Part shown: positions 12,801 to 21,878 of the stretch, one piece after another
Position numbering within the stretch: the first letter of the stretch is position 1
How the letters are laid out: every line of letters begins with the position of its first letter
Assembly (NCBI RefSeq): GCF_000003195.3
Contig: NC_012870.2
Span: 23,862,501-23,926,500 of the forward strand
Direction of reading: 5' to 3'
DNA from: Sorghum bicolor
Taxonomy: Eukaryota > Streptophyta > Magnoliopsida > Poales > Poaceae
Length of the DNA: 64,000 nucleotides
Made by a program: the position numbers and the translations under genes
The notes under the pieces: model-generated
The model's input: the letters and a program-made list of their open reading frames with translations, nothing else
The model's database searches: none
What the model was told of the DNA's origin: nothing

Positions 12801-13249
12801 TTGGCTTTCTCTTTATCACTTTCACATTCTCTTTGTGCATCACGGATGGCATCACCAAAAGCATCATCGCCCCGATCATCTTCTGCCGCCACCTCTTCTT
12901 CATTATCTCCCCCCATTGCAACATCATTGAAGCCACCGTACTGAGCAATAATATTGGCATGGTCCAATTCTTCTTCTTCTTCTTCTTCTTCTTCACCTTC
13001 ATCCATTATAATCCCGCTTTCTCCATGTTTGGTCCAACAAATATAGTTTGGTACGAAACCAGACTTTAATAAGTGTGAATGAAGAGTTCTTGAGTTAGAA
13101 TATTCCGTCAAATTCTTGCACACGGCACATGGACAGCACATGAAACCGTCCCTCTTATTTGACTCGGCCACACTTAAGAAATAGTGCACGCCATTAATGA
13201 ACTCTTCGGAGCGCCGATCGGCATTATACATCCAATTACGTGTTACCAT
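9869..13249 (-). CDS. TNP2-family CACTA transposase (TNPD-like), intact
   Basis: This 1126-residue uninterrupted frame is the catalytic CACTA transposase. It has an N-terminal transposase-associated domain (about residues 4-76: NWMYNADRR and the cysteine motif CCPCAVCKN). A strongly acidic Glu run encoded by GAA/GAG codons follows. The tnp2 core includes HACPNDCILYRGEEYENL, MLRHPADGSQWR, ALSTDGMNPF and DVMHLTKNLC. Next come a DUF4218 region (LRGILPPHVRLA, RPSFFDIMTHLLVHL) and a DUF4216 region (VYAANFKVPLFRCQWV). The ATG at 13249 lies directly after a good acceptor (TTTAATGCAG), so an upstream leader exon is likely; an in-frame ATG at 13291 lies in the presumed intron. The stop is at the edge of the 679-bp repeat. 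Of the three TNP2 copies in the window, only this one is open. Confidence 0.93.
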   Translation of the reverse strand: MVTRNWMYNADRRSEEFINGVHYFLSVAESNKRDGFMCCPCAVCKNLTEYSNSRTLHSHLLKSGFVPNYICWTKHGESGIIMDEGEEEEEEEEELDHANIIAQYGGFNDVAMGGDNEEEVAAEDDRGDDAFGDAIRDAQRECESDKEKAKFERMLEDHRKSLYPTAEEGQKKLGTTLELLQWKAKNGTSDKAFGQLLKIIKKMLPKGNELPTTTYEAKQVVCPLGLEIQKIHACPNDCILYRGEEYENLDACPVCKASRYKIRRDDPGDVEGEERHRKKIPAKVMWYAPIIPRLKRLFRNKDNAKLLRWHKEDRKIDNMLRHPADGSQWRAIDREFSDFANDARNLRFALSTDGMNPFGEQSSSHSTWPVTLCIYNLPPWLCMKRKFIMMSVLIQGPKQPGNDIDVYLRPLVEELQLLWSKPGVRVWDEYKQEHFDLRALLFVTINDWPALSNLSGQSNKGYNACTHCYEDLDCVFLKKCRKVVYLGHRRFLPVNHPVRKKGKHFKGKADHRTKPLNRTGDDVLEMVKDIKVVFGKGRGSEPIPKDAKGHVPMWKKKCIFWELPYWNVLEVRNAIDVMHLTKNLCVNLLGFMGVYGKSKDSLEARQDLQRMKERDNLHPEKTDDGRHYLSPASYTLSKEEKESMFECLSSIKVPSGFSSNIKGIINVPEKKFLNLKSHDCHVLMTQLLPVVLRGILPPHVRLATVKLCAFLNAISQKAINPEQLATLQNDVVQCLVSFELVFRPSFFDIMTHLLVHLVKEIRILGPVFLHNMFPFERFMGVLKKYVHSRSRPEGSIAKGYGTEEVIEFCVDFIPDLDPIGIPESRHEGRLSGKGTLGKKTYIGTGNDYFNKAHYTVLQNSSLVEPYVEVHKDYLRSQWPGKNEAWIMRQHMETFGDWLRKKCQGDENIDEQLYLLARQPSWHVLTYKGYEINGNTFYTVGQDKRSTNQNSGVRVDAMDPNGNRQTYYGRIEDIWELVYAANFKVPLFRCQWVKMTGGGVTVDKEYGMTTVDLNNSGFKDEPFVLAADVSQVFYVKDMSTKPKRGKNDDHSIINEPKRHIVLSGKRNIVGIEDKSDMSGDYERDDRIPPFIVNKDPSILLNNEDTPWLRQDHNQGSYVKKKFTVVSA

Positions 13250-13344
13250 CTGCATTAAAGATAACATATATATTATGAAAACCATGCACACATATAGTTT
13301 CTCATCTTATTGCACAACATGTCTAAGATACATAGTTGATTAAT

Positions 13345-13867
13345 TTAGAAAAGCTTGGCTACAACAAATACAATCGCAACTAGCATTAAAAAAAACAAAA
13401 CTAAAATGCACTTAAGCAACATAATTAGTTCGCGTCCGATCCCAACTATAATAGATAGATCATTCGCTTGATCAACATCATTGAACTTCTTTCGTCGGCT
13501 CACTGCCTCACCACCTTCAGCCTCAACCACCTGTGCAAAAGATTTCTTAATGTGTTCAATGTATTCTTCCTCCCAGTACCAACCTGTACATCCGCCGGTA
13601 CCGTCCCACTGAAATTAAAAGAGAGAATCAAAAGTTTAATTAATATCATTTAAAAAAATATGCACATATATAAGCAAATGTCTGGAAATAACTCACATTA
13701 CGATCTGGACACTTGTAGAATATACGACCCTTGTTTACTCCCTCTTTCGACACTTTGTACTCCATCAAAATCTTCTGCCCACACTTGCCACAAGTAATGA
13801 GAGGGAGTTCCGGACGGTATCGCTTTTGAACCCGTTGAGAGACGGAAGACCCGGTCACGGTTGCCAT
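13345..13867 (-). CDS. Small GRF-type zinc-finger protein with C-terminal membrane segment
   Basis: There are two exons, 13697-13867 and 13345-13608. They join in phase 0 through a GTGAGT donor and a TTTCAG acceptor, giving 144 aa. Exon 1 carries CGKCGQ and GRIFYKCPDRN. Exon 2 continues with WDGTGGCTGWYWEEEYIEHI, matching the GRF zinc-finger layout of spaced cysteines and an aromatic tail. The C-terminus (LIMLLKCILVLFFLMLVAIV) is a hydrophobic helix typical of a tail anchor. The gene is 5' of TNP2 on the same strand with only 95 bp between its stop and the TNP2 ATG, so both may come from one primary transcript by alternative splicing, as known for TNPA/TNPD of En/Spm. Its function in the element is unknown. 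Confidence 0.75.
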
Positions 13868-14359
13868 CTACTATCCATACTCAATTTTAAAACAATTATA
13901 AATTCCACATTTACTAGTAAACATGTATGATACAATGGACATTATATGTAGTAATAAAAATAAATCAAGTGATATTAACAAACCAATTAATTTGAACTAT
14001 CCTACTTTCTATGATCATAAAAATATACTATAATTCATTCTTGCAAAATATATTAAAACTAGGTCAACCATGAAATATGATATATATATATGGATACTAA
14101 TTCATGTGAATGATTCAAAATAACAAAGTGGATTTGAGCTAAAAAATGATGGGAACATCACAAGCCAAAAACAACATGAAAAAGACAAGAAAGGCTGAAG
14201 TTAGTCACCTCTAAGCGCGAAGAGACGATGACGGAGTCGAAGAAGATCAACGATGGGCGTTGGAGATGAAGAACAAATGAAGAACAAGCAAGAAGAAGCT
14301 CCAAGAACAACAATGGTGCTCTCGGTTTCAAATGGGCAGAGGGGAGGAGGGAGCCGGTC

Positions 14360-14640
14360 TATAAACCGGACCTTTAGCACCGGTTCAGAGCAAAAACCGG
14401 TGCTAAAGGGTTACCTTTTAGCACCGGTTTGTAACACAAACCGGTGCTAAAGGGTTTGCCTCGGCCCGTGGCTCTGGCCGGTGCTAAAGGGACCCTTTTA
14501 GCACCGGTTCTTGTTAAAAACCGGTGCTAAAGGGTCCCTGCCCCGACAGCACATGTCAGTAGCCGTTGGGCAGGACCCTTTAGCACCGGTTTGTCACACG
14601 AACCGGTGCTAAAGGGGTCTTTAACCCCGGGCCGCAAAAA
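14360..14640. repeat. Right subterminal repeat array of CACTA 1
   Basis: Alternating TTTAGCACCGGTT and ACCGGTGCTAAAGGG copies lie just inside the right end of the element, arranged as small palindromes. A minus-strand TTTATAG within CCGGTTTATAGACCGG could act as the TATA element of the GRF/TNP2 unit. Confidence 0.85.
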
Positions 14641-15541
14641 GGCCGAGGTTTTTGGCCATTTTGGGCATCGACCAATGCCTCATTCTGTAGTACTGATACT
14701 AGTGCAAAATAATATGCATCATCTAGTAGGATACTGGTAATGTCCCATCGAAAGCACTTGCAGGACGGAAACATCATTATCATGGCTGCTAGTATTGCTA
14801 TTGTGTTTAAGTGCAAGGAACCGTAGATGGAAACATGTTTATTTCATGTTACAATACAAGTGTCTAACGTGTTTCCCTGGTGTTGCTTGTAGAGCTCTTG
14901 TTGGTGGAGGCAATACATGATTTGAGGAGCTCTTGAACTATATAATCTCTCTACTTGGGTACTGAACATGCGGTGGCAATGCCTATGTCATATGTGACAA
15001 GCTTCTGGAAAGGGTTTAAGTCATAGTTTTTTAGTGTTCAAGTTTGTAGTGAAGAGACTCATTCCATTTTTTATATATATCTGTCAAGAAATTTATGGAT
15101 GGAGATGAATTTGTGGTGCATGTATTAGCTTATTTTTATTTGAATATTATTAGGTTCCTGAATCAAACTTTTGCACATAAATTGGACTCTTAATTTAAAT
15201 AAATTTATTATTATATAATGTTGATGTAGATCTTCTCACATCGCATTGTTATATTATGTGCATCTTGTGGATTTTTTCGAAACAGCAGTAGGCACACGGC
15301 AAAGATTCATAGACAACAAGGCAGAGAGAGGCCGAGCTGGTTGAACTGACTAGACTGGTCGACGTACGCGTACGTGAAAGTTCTCCGCTGCACACATCTT
15401 ATCACCCATGAAATAAATGTTTCCAAACAGCAGTAGGGAAATAACCCCTTCCGTGAAATCTCCCCTGTGGGTGGGGAGGGGATTAGCATGTCTAAAAAAA
15501 TCCCTCCCCCTCTGTTTTTTTCCCTGGGTTAGTTACCCTGA

Positions 15542-15784
15542 GGCCTTGTTTACTTCCAAAAAAATTTGCAAAATAGGAATAGTAGCACTTTCGTTTGTAT
15601 TTGACAAATATTGTTTAATTATGAACTAACTAGGCTCAAAAGATTCGTCTTATCAATTCCGACCAAACTGTGCAATTAGTTTTTATTTTCATCTATATTT
15701 AATACTCCATGCATACGTCTAAAGATTCGATATGACGGGGAATCTGAAAAATTTTGCAAAATTTTTGGGAAACTAAACAAGGCC
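15542..15784. mobile_element. MITE, GGCCTTGTTTA-terminus family
   Basis: Termini GGCCTTGTTTACTT and AAACTAAACAAGGCC form a terminal inverted repeat around 243 bp of AT-rich sequence. The interior shares AATTAGTTTTTATTTTCATC and GATTCGAT with the copies at 16832, 30721 and 51311. No target duplication is clear at this copy. Confidence 0.85.
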
Positions 15785-16831
15785 AGTTGCCAAAGTAGGC
15801 CTGAAAGGTCATTCTTTCTATAATACCGAAAGGCTCAATCGCCTGTATCCTTTGTGTCTGCCTTGGGGGCACCACGGCGCGCCTTGCAAAACATTACATT
15901 ACATTATACAGAAGCATAGGCATAGCTGCTTCATACAGTATATAAGATAAGATTCTCCAAGCAATCCCCACCAATAATGAAGTGAACTGGACCTACCGTA
16001 CCATTTTCCAAACTGCAATGCATCACTGTCAGTTTGTTGATACTGATCCAGATCCCCTGGACACCAAGAAAGTTGACCGCAGCACCGGCCGGGAGAGCCG
16101 GAGCTTCCGCGGAAAGATTATCCCCGCCGGGGGGCCGGGACAGCTCATGTGCGTCGAAATCCAAGGGAGATCGGAGTAGGCGAGCGGCTCATCCTAGGCC
16201 TCGCTGTTAACGTTGCCAACTTGTTCTCGGCTTCGCCCAAAGTACCGGTGGACGGCACACAGCATGACAGCATGCATGTGTTAGCTGGTGTTGCTGCTGC
16301 ATGTTTCCATGGTGTACTCGCAAGCCAAGAAAGTGCACTGCGCAGCGCACTTTGACGGCCGAGAGGCTTTCTTTTCCCTCCTTCAACAGCAATTGGCAGC
16401 CAATGATACTTTTTTCTCTTTTTTTTTTTTGGTTCCAACGATGCTATGAGCTTCTGTGAGGGTTTGTTTCACTGCACTTCAATCCACTCTAAATCATATG
16501 TGTTGGATAGATTAAGGTGAAAAATTAACTTTCAAAACATATAGATTAGCTAGGGTGAATTAAGGTATAGGCAAATCAAATAGTAAGACCTAAGTGATTT
16601 TGCATGGTTTCGTGGCAGAAACGTTGTGGGTCCGAGTTAAGAGCAATGTTCCACCACCTACGTACCTCTAGGAAGAGTGAATGAGACGAATAGCAGTTTG
16701 CAGCCGCGTGACTTTTTGCATACAATTAGGTAGGATTGCCAATTTGCCTGAAGGGCATGTCTCATATCGTTCATGAAAGGATAAGGGTGAAGTGAAGGTA
16801 AAAGAAAACGCCAAAGAGACAGGCACAGTTA

Positions 16832-17072
16832 GGCCTTGTTTAGATGTAAATTTTTTTTAGATTTTGACACTGTATCATTTTCATTTTTATTTGACAAATA
16901 TTATCCAATCATGAAGTAACTAGACTTAAAAAATTCGTCTCGCGATTTACAGGTAAACTGTGTAATTAGTTTTTTTTCAACTATATTTAATGCTTCTTGC
17001 ATGTGCCGCAGGATTCGATGTGACGAAGAATCTTGTAAAGTTTTTTGTTTTTGAGATGAACTAAACAAGGCC
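16832..17072. mobile_element. MITE, GGCCTTGTTTAG family, TSD TTA
   Basis: Termini GGCCTTGTTTAGAT and AACTAAACAAGGCC are flanked on both sides by TTA (16829-16831, 17073-17075). The 3-bp TTA duplication points to the PIF/Harbinger (Tourist-like) superfamily. Confidence 0.9.
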
Positions 17073-18277
17073 TTAGAGCCCTCATGCTCGTTGGTAAAAA
17101 GGAAAAAAAAGAATTGGAGGCACAGCTTCGCAAAAGAAACTGACGGAGTTTTTCATAATTCATAAAAGAATATAATTCTCACATTTTGAGAAATAAAACA
17201 ATACAAACTTTAACTTAAATTATATATAAAAACTAATTAACACTTATGAAACAAAAAAGTACTATTAAATTAGTTATAGAATATATTTTTATAATAAATT
17301 TATTTAAAGACATAAGCGCTAATACTATTTATTATAAATTTGATCAAACTTAAGATAGTTTTTGACCAGCACATTTCTCGTAACTGTATTTTTTTTTTTG
17401 GAAAGAGGGACTACAGTGCACAATCCAATGAAATGACCTTGTATCCGTACGTGCTGAGTGTTGACTTTGGTGATAGCTGACTACTACTGCCTGTTGCAAT
17501 GTGGAACAAGTATAGGTCAGAGCACACAACAGTATCATTTTGTCAGCTCGGCTGGGGCTCCATTCATACATGCATAGCTGCAGCGTGCATGCATCAAAGA
17601 GACAGGCTACCAGAAACACGTACTTAGTAGTACTAGAACAGGTGTATATATCCTCTTTATTTTTTCCTTCTTTACTGGCAGAAAATTAGAATCTGGCTGG
17701 AAAGGAAAAATAAGAGAAAAGTTCGTAACCAATAATACTACAAGTGTCCAATATTCCAATGTCATGCTTGTTTTTGCAATCCTTTTTTTCTTAACAATGA
17801 TTATATTATTTTATTCTACTCAGTCTCATAACCAGCTGTCTTCGTAAAGGCAGCTCCAACAATCCACTTTTGAGCTAACTTTAAACATTTTTTTATATTT
17901 TAATAGAAGAGAGGAAAATATTAGCTCATGATCAAGAGTTACAGAATCCAAGTTCATGTGCTAGTGTTATGTAGCCTAATTATACTAAGAGTCATTGCTA
18001 AAAGTTAACAGTATTGAAAATGTTAGGTTAGAGTGTAGCTAGCTGTTGAGTGCCCCTAACAAGAGTATAGTATATATTATATTATCACAGATACATGTGT
18101 CATTGTCCGCAGGGAAAGAACATTTCTCCACTGCGACTATTCATCGGACCACAAGTGACAAGTCGATGCCTGCTCCGCAAGTTTCCTCGATAAACAAGTG
18201 GCCCGGCCCGATACGTGTGTTCACACGCAAGCGAACAGGGACCCTCACATGTCAATGTTTTAGTTTATGAGAACAAT

Positions 18278-18500
18278 TCCTTGTTTAGTTCACCCAAAAA
18301 TAAAAAAGTTTTCAAGATTCTCCGTCATATCGAATGTAGCATATATATAAAGCATTAAATATAGATAAAAACAAAAACTAATTACACAATTTACCTGTAA
18401 ATCACGAGCCTAATTAGTTCATTATTGGACAATATTTACTGCAAACAAACGAAAGTGTTATAGTAACGAAATCCAAAAAAAAAGTTCGCATCTAAAAACG
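18278..18500. mobile_element. Degenerate GGCCTTGTTTAG-family MITE
   Basis: The interior matches the family (CATATCGAATG, ACTAATTACACAATT, CTAATTAGTTCATTATTGGAC) and the left end retains CCTTGTTTAGTTC. The right end has decayed and no duplication can be read. Confidence 0.7.
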
Positions 18501-19366
18501 CCACGGTGGATTGGCACGGAGTCGACCGCCGGAATCGATCCGGCAAGAAACGCTACTCTATTTTTACATAGAAAACCAGCGGCAGGAAGCATATTTAGCC
18601 TAAACGAACATACCCTAAAGAATTTTTAAAGCACGCTGTGGATGTTGCCATAACCCGACAAGCCTTGCCCAGCAGTCGATGGGCGTCGAATGGCTTTTAA
18701 AAATCTTCTTGTCCTGCCACAGAATTTTAAACTGATATAAGTACTGCATCTCCGCAAAACTTTCTTATATATATCTTGACTATTCACGTGTTAATACGCA
18801 CTAATCTGCCATATCACTTGATGACGGAGCTCTTGGTACGTAGGGCTAGATATGACAGACGCCCTACTTCGGATTTGTTGTGCTCTTCTTTATTCTGGCT
18901 GCGTTATATGTTCATTTTTCTCAATGTCTATAAGCTCAAACGACTCTATTGCGTCATACCTTGCTTTTTATTTGTTTTCTACCACTGCATATCATCAACA
19001 TCCTTGCGTGTACATACACGGGCTATCATCCAATAATCTCAAATGAAGATCTGCGCTGAAGATCAAGGTACATTATTAGTCCTTGGGATACAATTATGGA
19101 CTTGATGAGCTAATCTACGGTGCAGATCAATGCTCCTCTCTTTTAGAAAAGCTTGACTGGGTCTTCACATCAAATTCTTATTATATTAATTGTTAGTGTT
19201 TCTAGTCATATTCCCCTTAAAGGATTAGCGATGGTCACTTATGGCTATTTATGCGCGTGGATAGTCGTTTTGGCATGTTGTCTCATGTATGTAGCCAGCT
19301 CACCTTTCCTCGCTCGGCAAGGCCATGCTTACCAGTTGTGGTGAACGGTTTCGACTCACTTAGAGG

Positions 19367-19892
19367 AGGTACAATAATGGGCTTATAGCCAAACTAATGC
19401 TAATATGGAGGAGAGAAAACATGAGAGAAATAATAGCTTGGCTCTCATACAAATACCAAATTAGGCACAGATGCATAGATAGTGGTGGGTCCAAATAGCA
19501 AGTATTGCGAGGAGAAATAGGAAAGAGAAGGTGTCTTAGAGCAAGATCAATAATAGAGCCAAGTGCTTGGCTATAAGCCAAGTGATTAGAGCCAAGTTAT
19601 ACAATAAGTTGTCTCATATTTGTCTCTAAAATCTCTTCCCTTTCCTATTCCTTCTCACAACACTTGCTATTTGGGTCCACCGCTACCTATGCATCCGTGC
19701 TCAACTTGGTGTTTACATAAGAGCTAAGCTATCATCTCTCTCATCTATTCTCTTCTCCACATCAACATTAGCTTGGCTATAAGCCCATTATTGTACCTGC
19801 TCTTAGAGACAAGCATGAGACAACTTACTGTATAACTTGGCTCTAATCACTTGGCTTATAGTTAAGCACTTGGCTCTATTATTAACCGCTTG
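19367..19892. mobile_element. MITE Y, split by an inverted family member
   Basis: The left part begins GGTACAATAATGGGC and the right part ends in a complement of CAAG..TTAATAATAGAGCC. The two parts (19367-19541 and 19801-19892) join into one element once the 259-bp insertion X and one copy of TCTTAGAG are removed. The family is non-coding and rich in GGCTATAAGCC palindromes. Confidence 0.75.
19542..19800. mobile_element. MITE X (259 bp) nested in MITE Y, 8-bp TSD
   Basis: X has termini CAAGATCAATAATAG and ATTATTGTACCTGC and is in opposite orientation to its host Y. It is flanked by the exact 8-bp duplication TCTTAGAG (19534-19541 and 19801-19808), which suggests a hAT-type transposase in trans. 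The duplicated bases correspond to the homologous internal position in X itself. Confidence 0.85.
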
Positions 19893-20284
19893 GCAATGAA
19901 AATTTTAGAAAGCGCAATAAATATGACAACAAGCAAGCCAACTAAACGGGGGCGTAGAGTTCAAAAAGAAACTAAATTATCACGATGCCAATCCAAGAAA
20001 AGTAAGACAACAAGACATCCAAATGGCTCTCGTAAATTAAGGAACTTCTTTTAGTCCAATCTCAATGCATAGTTTTATGTCACAGTTATCAAGACTATAA
20101 ACTAGGTAACCGAGCCACATGAGTTTCATGGAGATGAAACTCCTTTCTCATCCGATGAAACTCTTTCATTTAATGACCCTGTCAAGTCAGCAATTTTGCT
20201 TATGTGACAACCTATTTAATGTGTATGACACTGTCATGAAACATACATTGAGATTAGCCTTACAGTAAACTTCTCTGATATTTC

Positions 20285-20445
20285 GTCCGTTCTAAATTAT
20301 AAGTTATTTTAATTTTTCTAGATACATTATTATATATTTAGACACGGCGTTTATTTAAATTTGTAGCAAAATTATGTATTTAGAAAAGTCCATGCCTCTT
20401 ATAATTTGAAAATGGAATGGGGAGTATATCTTTTCTCTACGGGGA
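20285..20445. mobile_element. Second Stowaway-like MITE, weaker ends
   Basis: TCCGTTCTAAATTATAAG at the left and CTTATAATTTGAAAATGGAA near the right form an inverted repeat like that of Stowaway elements. The interior TAGATACATTATTATATATTTAG is typical of the family. No clear target duplication was read. Confidence 0.55.
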
Positions 20446-20479
20446 TCCTCTAATAAAATGAGGGATGTAATGTAATATA

Positions 20480-20736
20480 CTCCCTCCGTCCACGAAAGAA
20501 TCAATTTCTAGGATCCGTGCCGGTCAAACTTTTTAAAGTTTGACTAATTTTATAGAAAAGAGTAACAACATCTATAATGTAAAATGCACATTACATAAAA
20601 ATATATTCTATGATGAATCTAATAATACTAATTTGATACTATAAATCTTAGCATTTTTTTCTAGAAATTTGGTCAAAGTTTAAAAAGTTTGACTTAGGAC
20701 AACTATAGAAATTGACTCTTTCGTGGACGGAGCGAG
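20480..20736. mobile_element. Stowaway MITE (Tc1/mariner type)
   Basis: Termini CTCCCTCCGTCCACGAAAGA and TCTTTCGTGGACGGAGCGAG are flanked by TA dinucleotides. The interior has paired GGTCAAACTTTTTAAAGTTTG and its complement. This is the standard grass Stowaway structure, about 100 bp upstream of the kinase promoter. Confidence 0.92.
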
Positions 20737-20830
20737 TACCTTTTTGTTGACATAATCGTTCGACACAAAGAATTTGGAATTTGTAATATACTTTTGAACG
20801 GAATTGGAATTGCGATTACTCATGTCCATT

Positions 20831-20837
20831 TATAAAT
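20831..20837 (+). promoter_or_regulatory. TATA box of the kinase gene
   Basis: TATAAAT is the only strong TATA match in the right place, about 1 kb before the start codon. It is followed by a CT- and GA-rich leader that suits a plant 5' UTR with an intron. Confidence 0.5.
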
Positions 20838-21233
20838 TTTGTTTGCTGTTGAGTTCCCAGCTTGGGTACGTTCTCCAGTTCTCCGCGCTTCACTGTCGAA
20901 AGCATTTAAACCTCTCGCTGTCCAGACCCTCACATTTCTCTCGCCCTCGCTCACACCCCAAAGCACGGAACCAACCAAACAGATAGAGACGGCGGAGGAG
21001 GAAGACGAAGACGAAGACGACGAAGGCCGCCGCCGCCGCGCGTAGCGCACACGAGCAGACACCCACCCGCCCCGCACCCTCCGATCCATTGACCTGTTAA
21101 TTAACTCTTCTTTACCCCTACCCAATCCACTCTCCCACCGGCCACCGCCCTTGTCAATACTTTCTCGGCCGGGGTGGATTCCGACGAGCGATCGCGCGCG
21201 TATTCTTCCCCCGTCCCATGTGCAGGTGACCAG

Positions 21234-21844
21234 GTGAGCGATTGAACCAAGCTTGTTTGTTTTTTTGCTCTTGGGAGGGAACTGGGAACGAGATTCGTTC
21301 GTTAGGGTGGGTGCGGAGGAGCAAGAGATCGCGGCGGGGTAGGGTAACGCCATTGACAGCGATTGCGTGGACGGTGAAGGTTGGTTGTGTTGGGTGGTTG
21401 GAGGGGGAAGAAGGGAAGGGAGGACGAACGGCTTGAAAAAATGTTTGCTGCCATGGCTGCCTAATCGACTCCCTGGGCGGCGTGACGACGTCGTTGCTCT
21501 CGTGGGTGTGCCGGTGTGGTGGTGCTTTGCCTGCCGCTCGCTTAATTTCTTCAGATTTGGTGGGTGGTTTGGTCTCCACTGATTATTGGTGATCGGTCTT
21601 GTGATTTTGAGTTGTTTTATCTTTGTTTTGGTTCAAAAACTTGGCTTTCTTGCCAAAACCATCTTCTTTTGATCCGCCTTTTGCCCTTTTGGCCTTGTTT
21701 TCAAATCCCATTCCCATTTTGGGTTTCAAATATTTATCAATGTTCTTGCCTGTCGCCATTGGTGCCCGTTGGAGCAGAGTGAAAAAGAAAGAAAAATCTC
21801 CCTCTTACTTTGTGTGTGGGTGGCCACAATGGATGCTTTTGCAG
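21234..21844 (+). other. Probable 5' UTR intron of the kinase gene
   Basis: A CAG|GTGAGC donor at 21234 and a TTTTGCAG acceptor ending at 21844 would bring the GC-rich leader next to the ATG at 21879. The T-rich 3' half suits an intron. It is predicted from splice signals only. Confidence 0.5.
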
Positions 21845-21878
21845 AGCAGGCGCGGCGTCTCCGAGCATCAGAAGCGCC

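Larger units (their letters stand above)
1136..14695 (-). mobile_element. CACTA (En/Spm) DNA transposon 1, 13.56 kb, both ends present
   Basis: The left end starts CACTGCTGCATGATC and the right end finishes GTAGTACTG. Reverse-complemented, the first 25 bases of the left end match the right end without gaps at 16 of 25 positions. Both ends are flanked by the 3-bp duplication ATA (1133-1135 and 14696-14698), the CACTA superfamily target-site length. All internal genes read on the minus strand: a GRF zinc-finger gene, the TNP2 transposase, then a Transposase_24/Ulp1 gene. Subterminal repeats of the ACCGGTGCTAAAGG type occur at both ends and again internally. The terminal inverted repeats have diverged and the second gene carries stops, so present mobility is doubtful although the TNP2 frame is open. 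Confidence 0.88.
14699..20479. other. Intergenic region with MITEs; no host gene supported
   Basis: About 5.8 kb without a recognisable gene. Several MITEs (listed separately) occupy part of it. The GC-rich patch at 16060-16350 has open frames on both strands but no domain, no start context and no splice pattern that I can support. Confidence 0.55.

Noticed and set aside
14699..14704. CTAGTG as right end of CACTA 1
   Set aside because: The bases after it (CAA) do not match the left flank (ATA). The alternative end at 14695 aligns without gaps to the left terminus and has matching ATA flanks.
15931..16438. Possible small gene on either strand
   Set aside because: Neither strand gives a recognisable domain, and start and splice contexts are weak.
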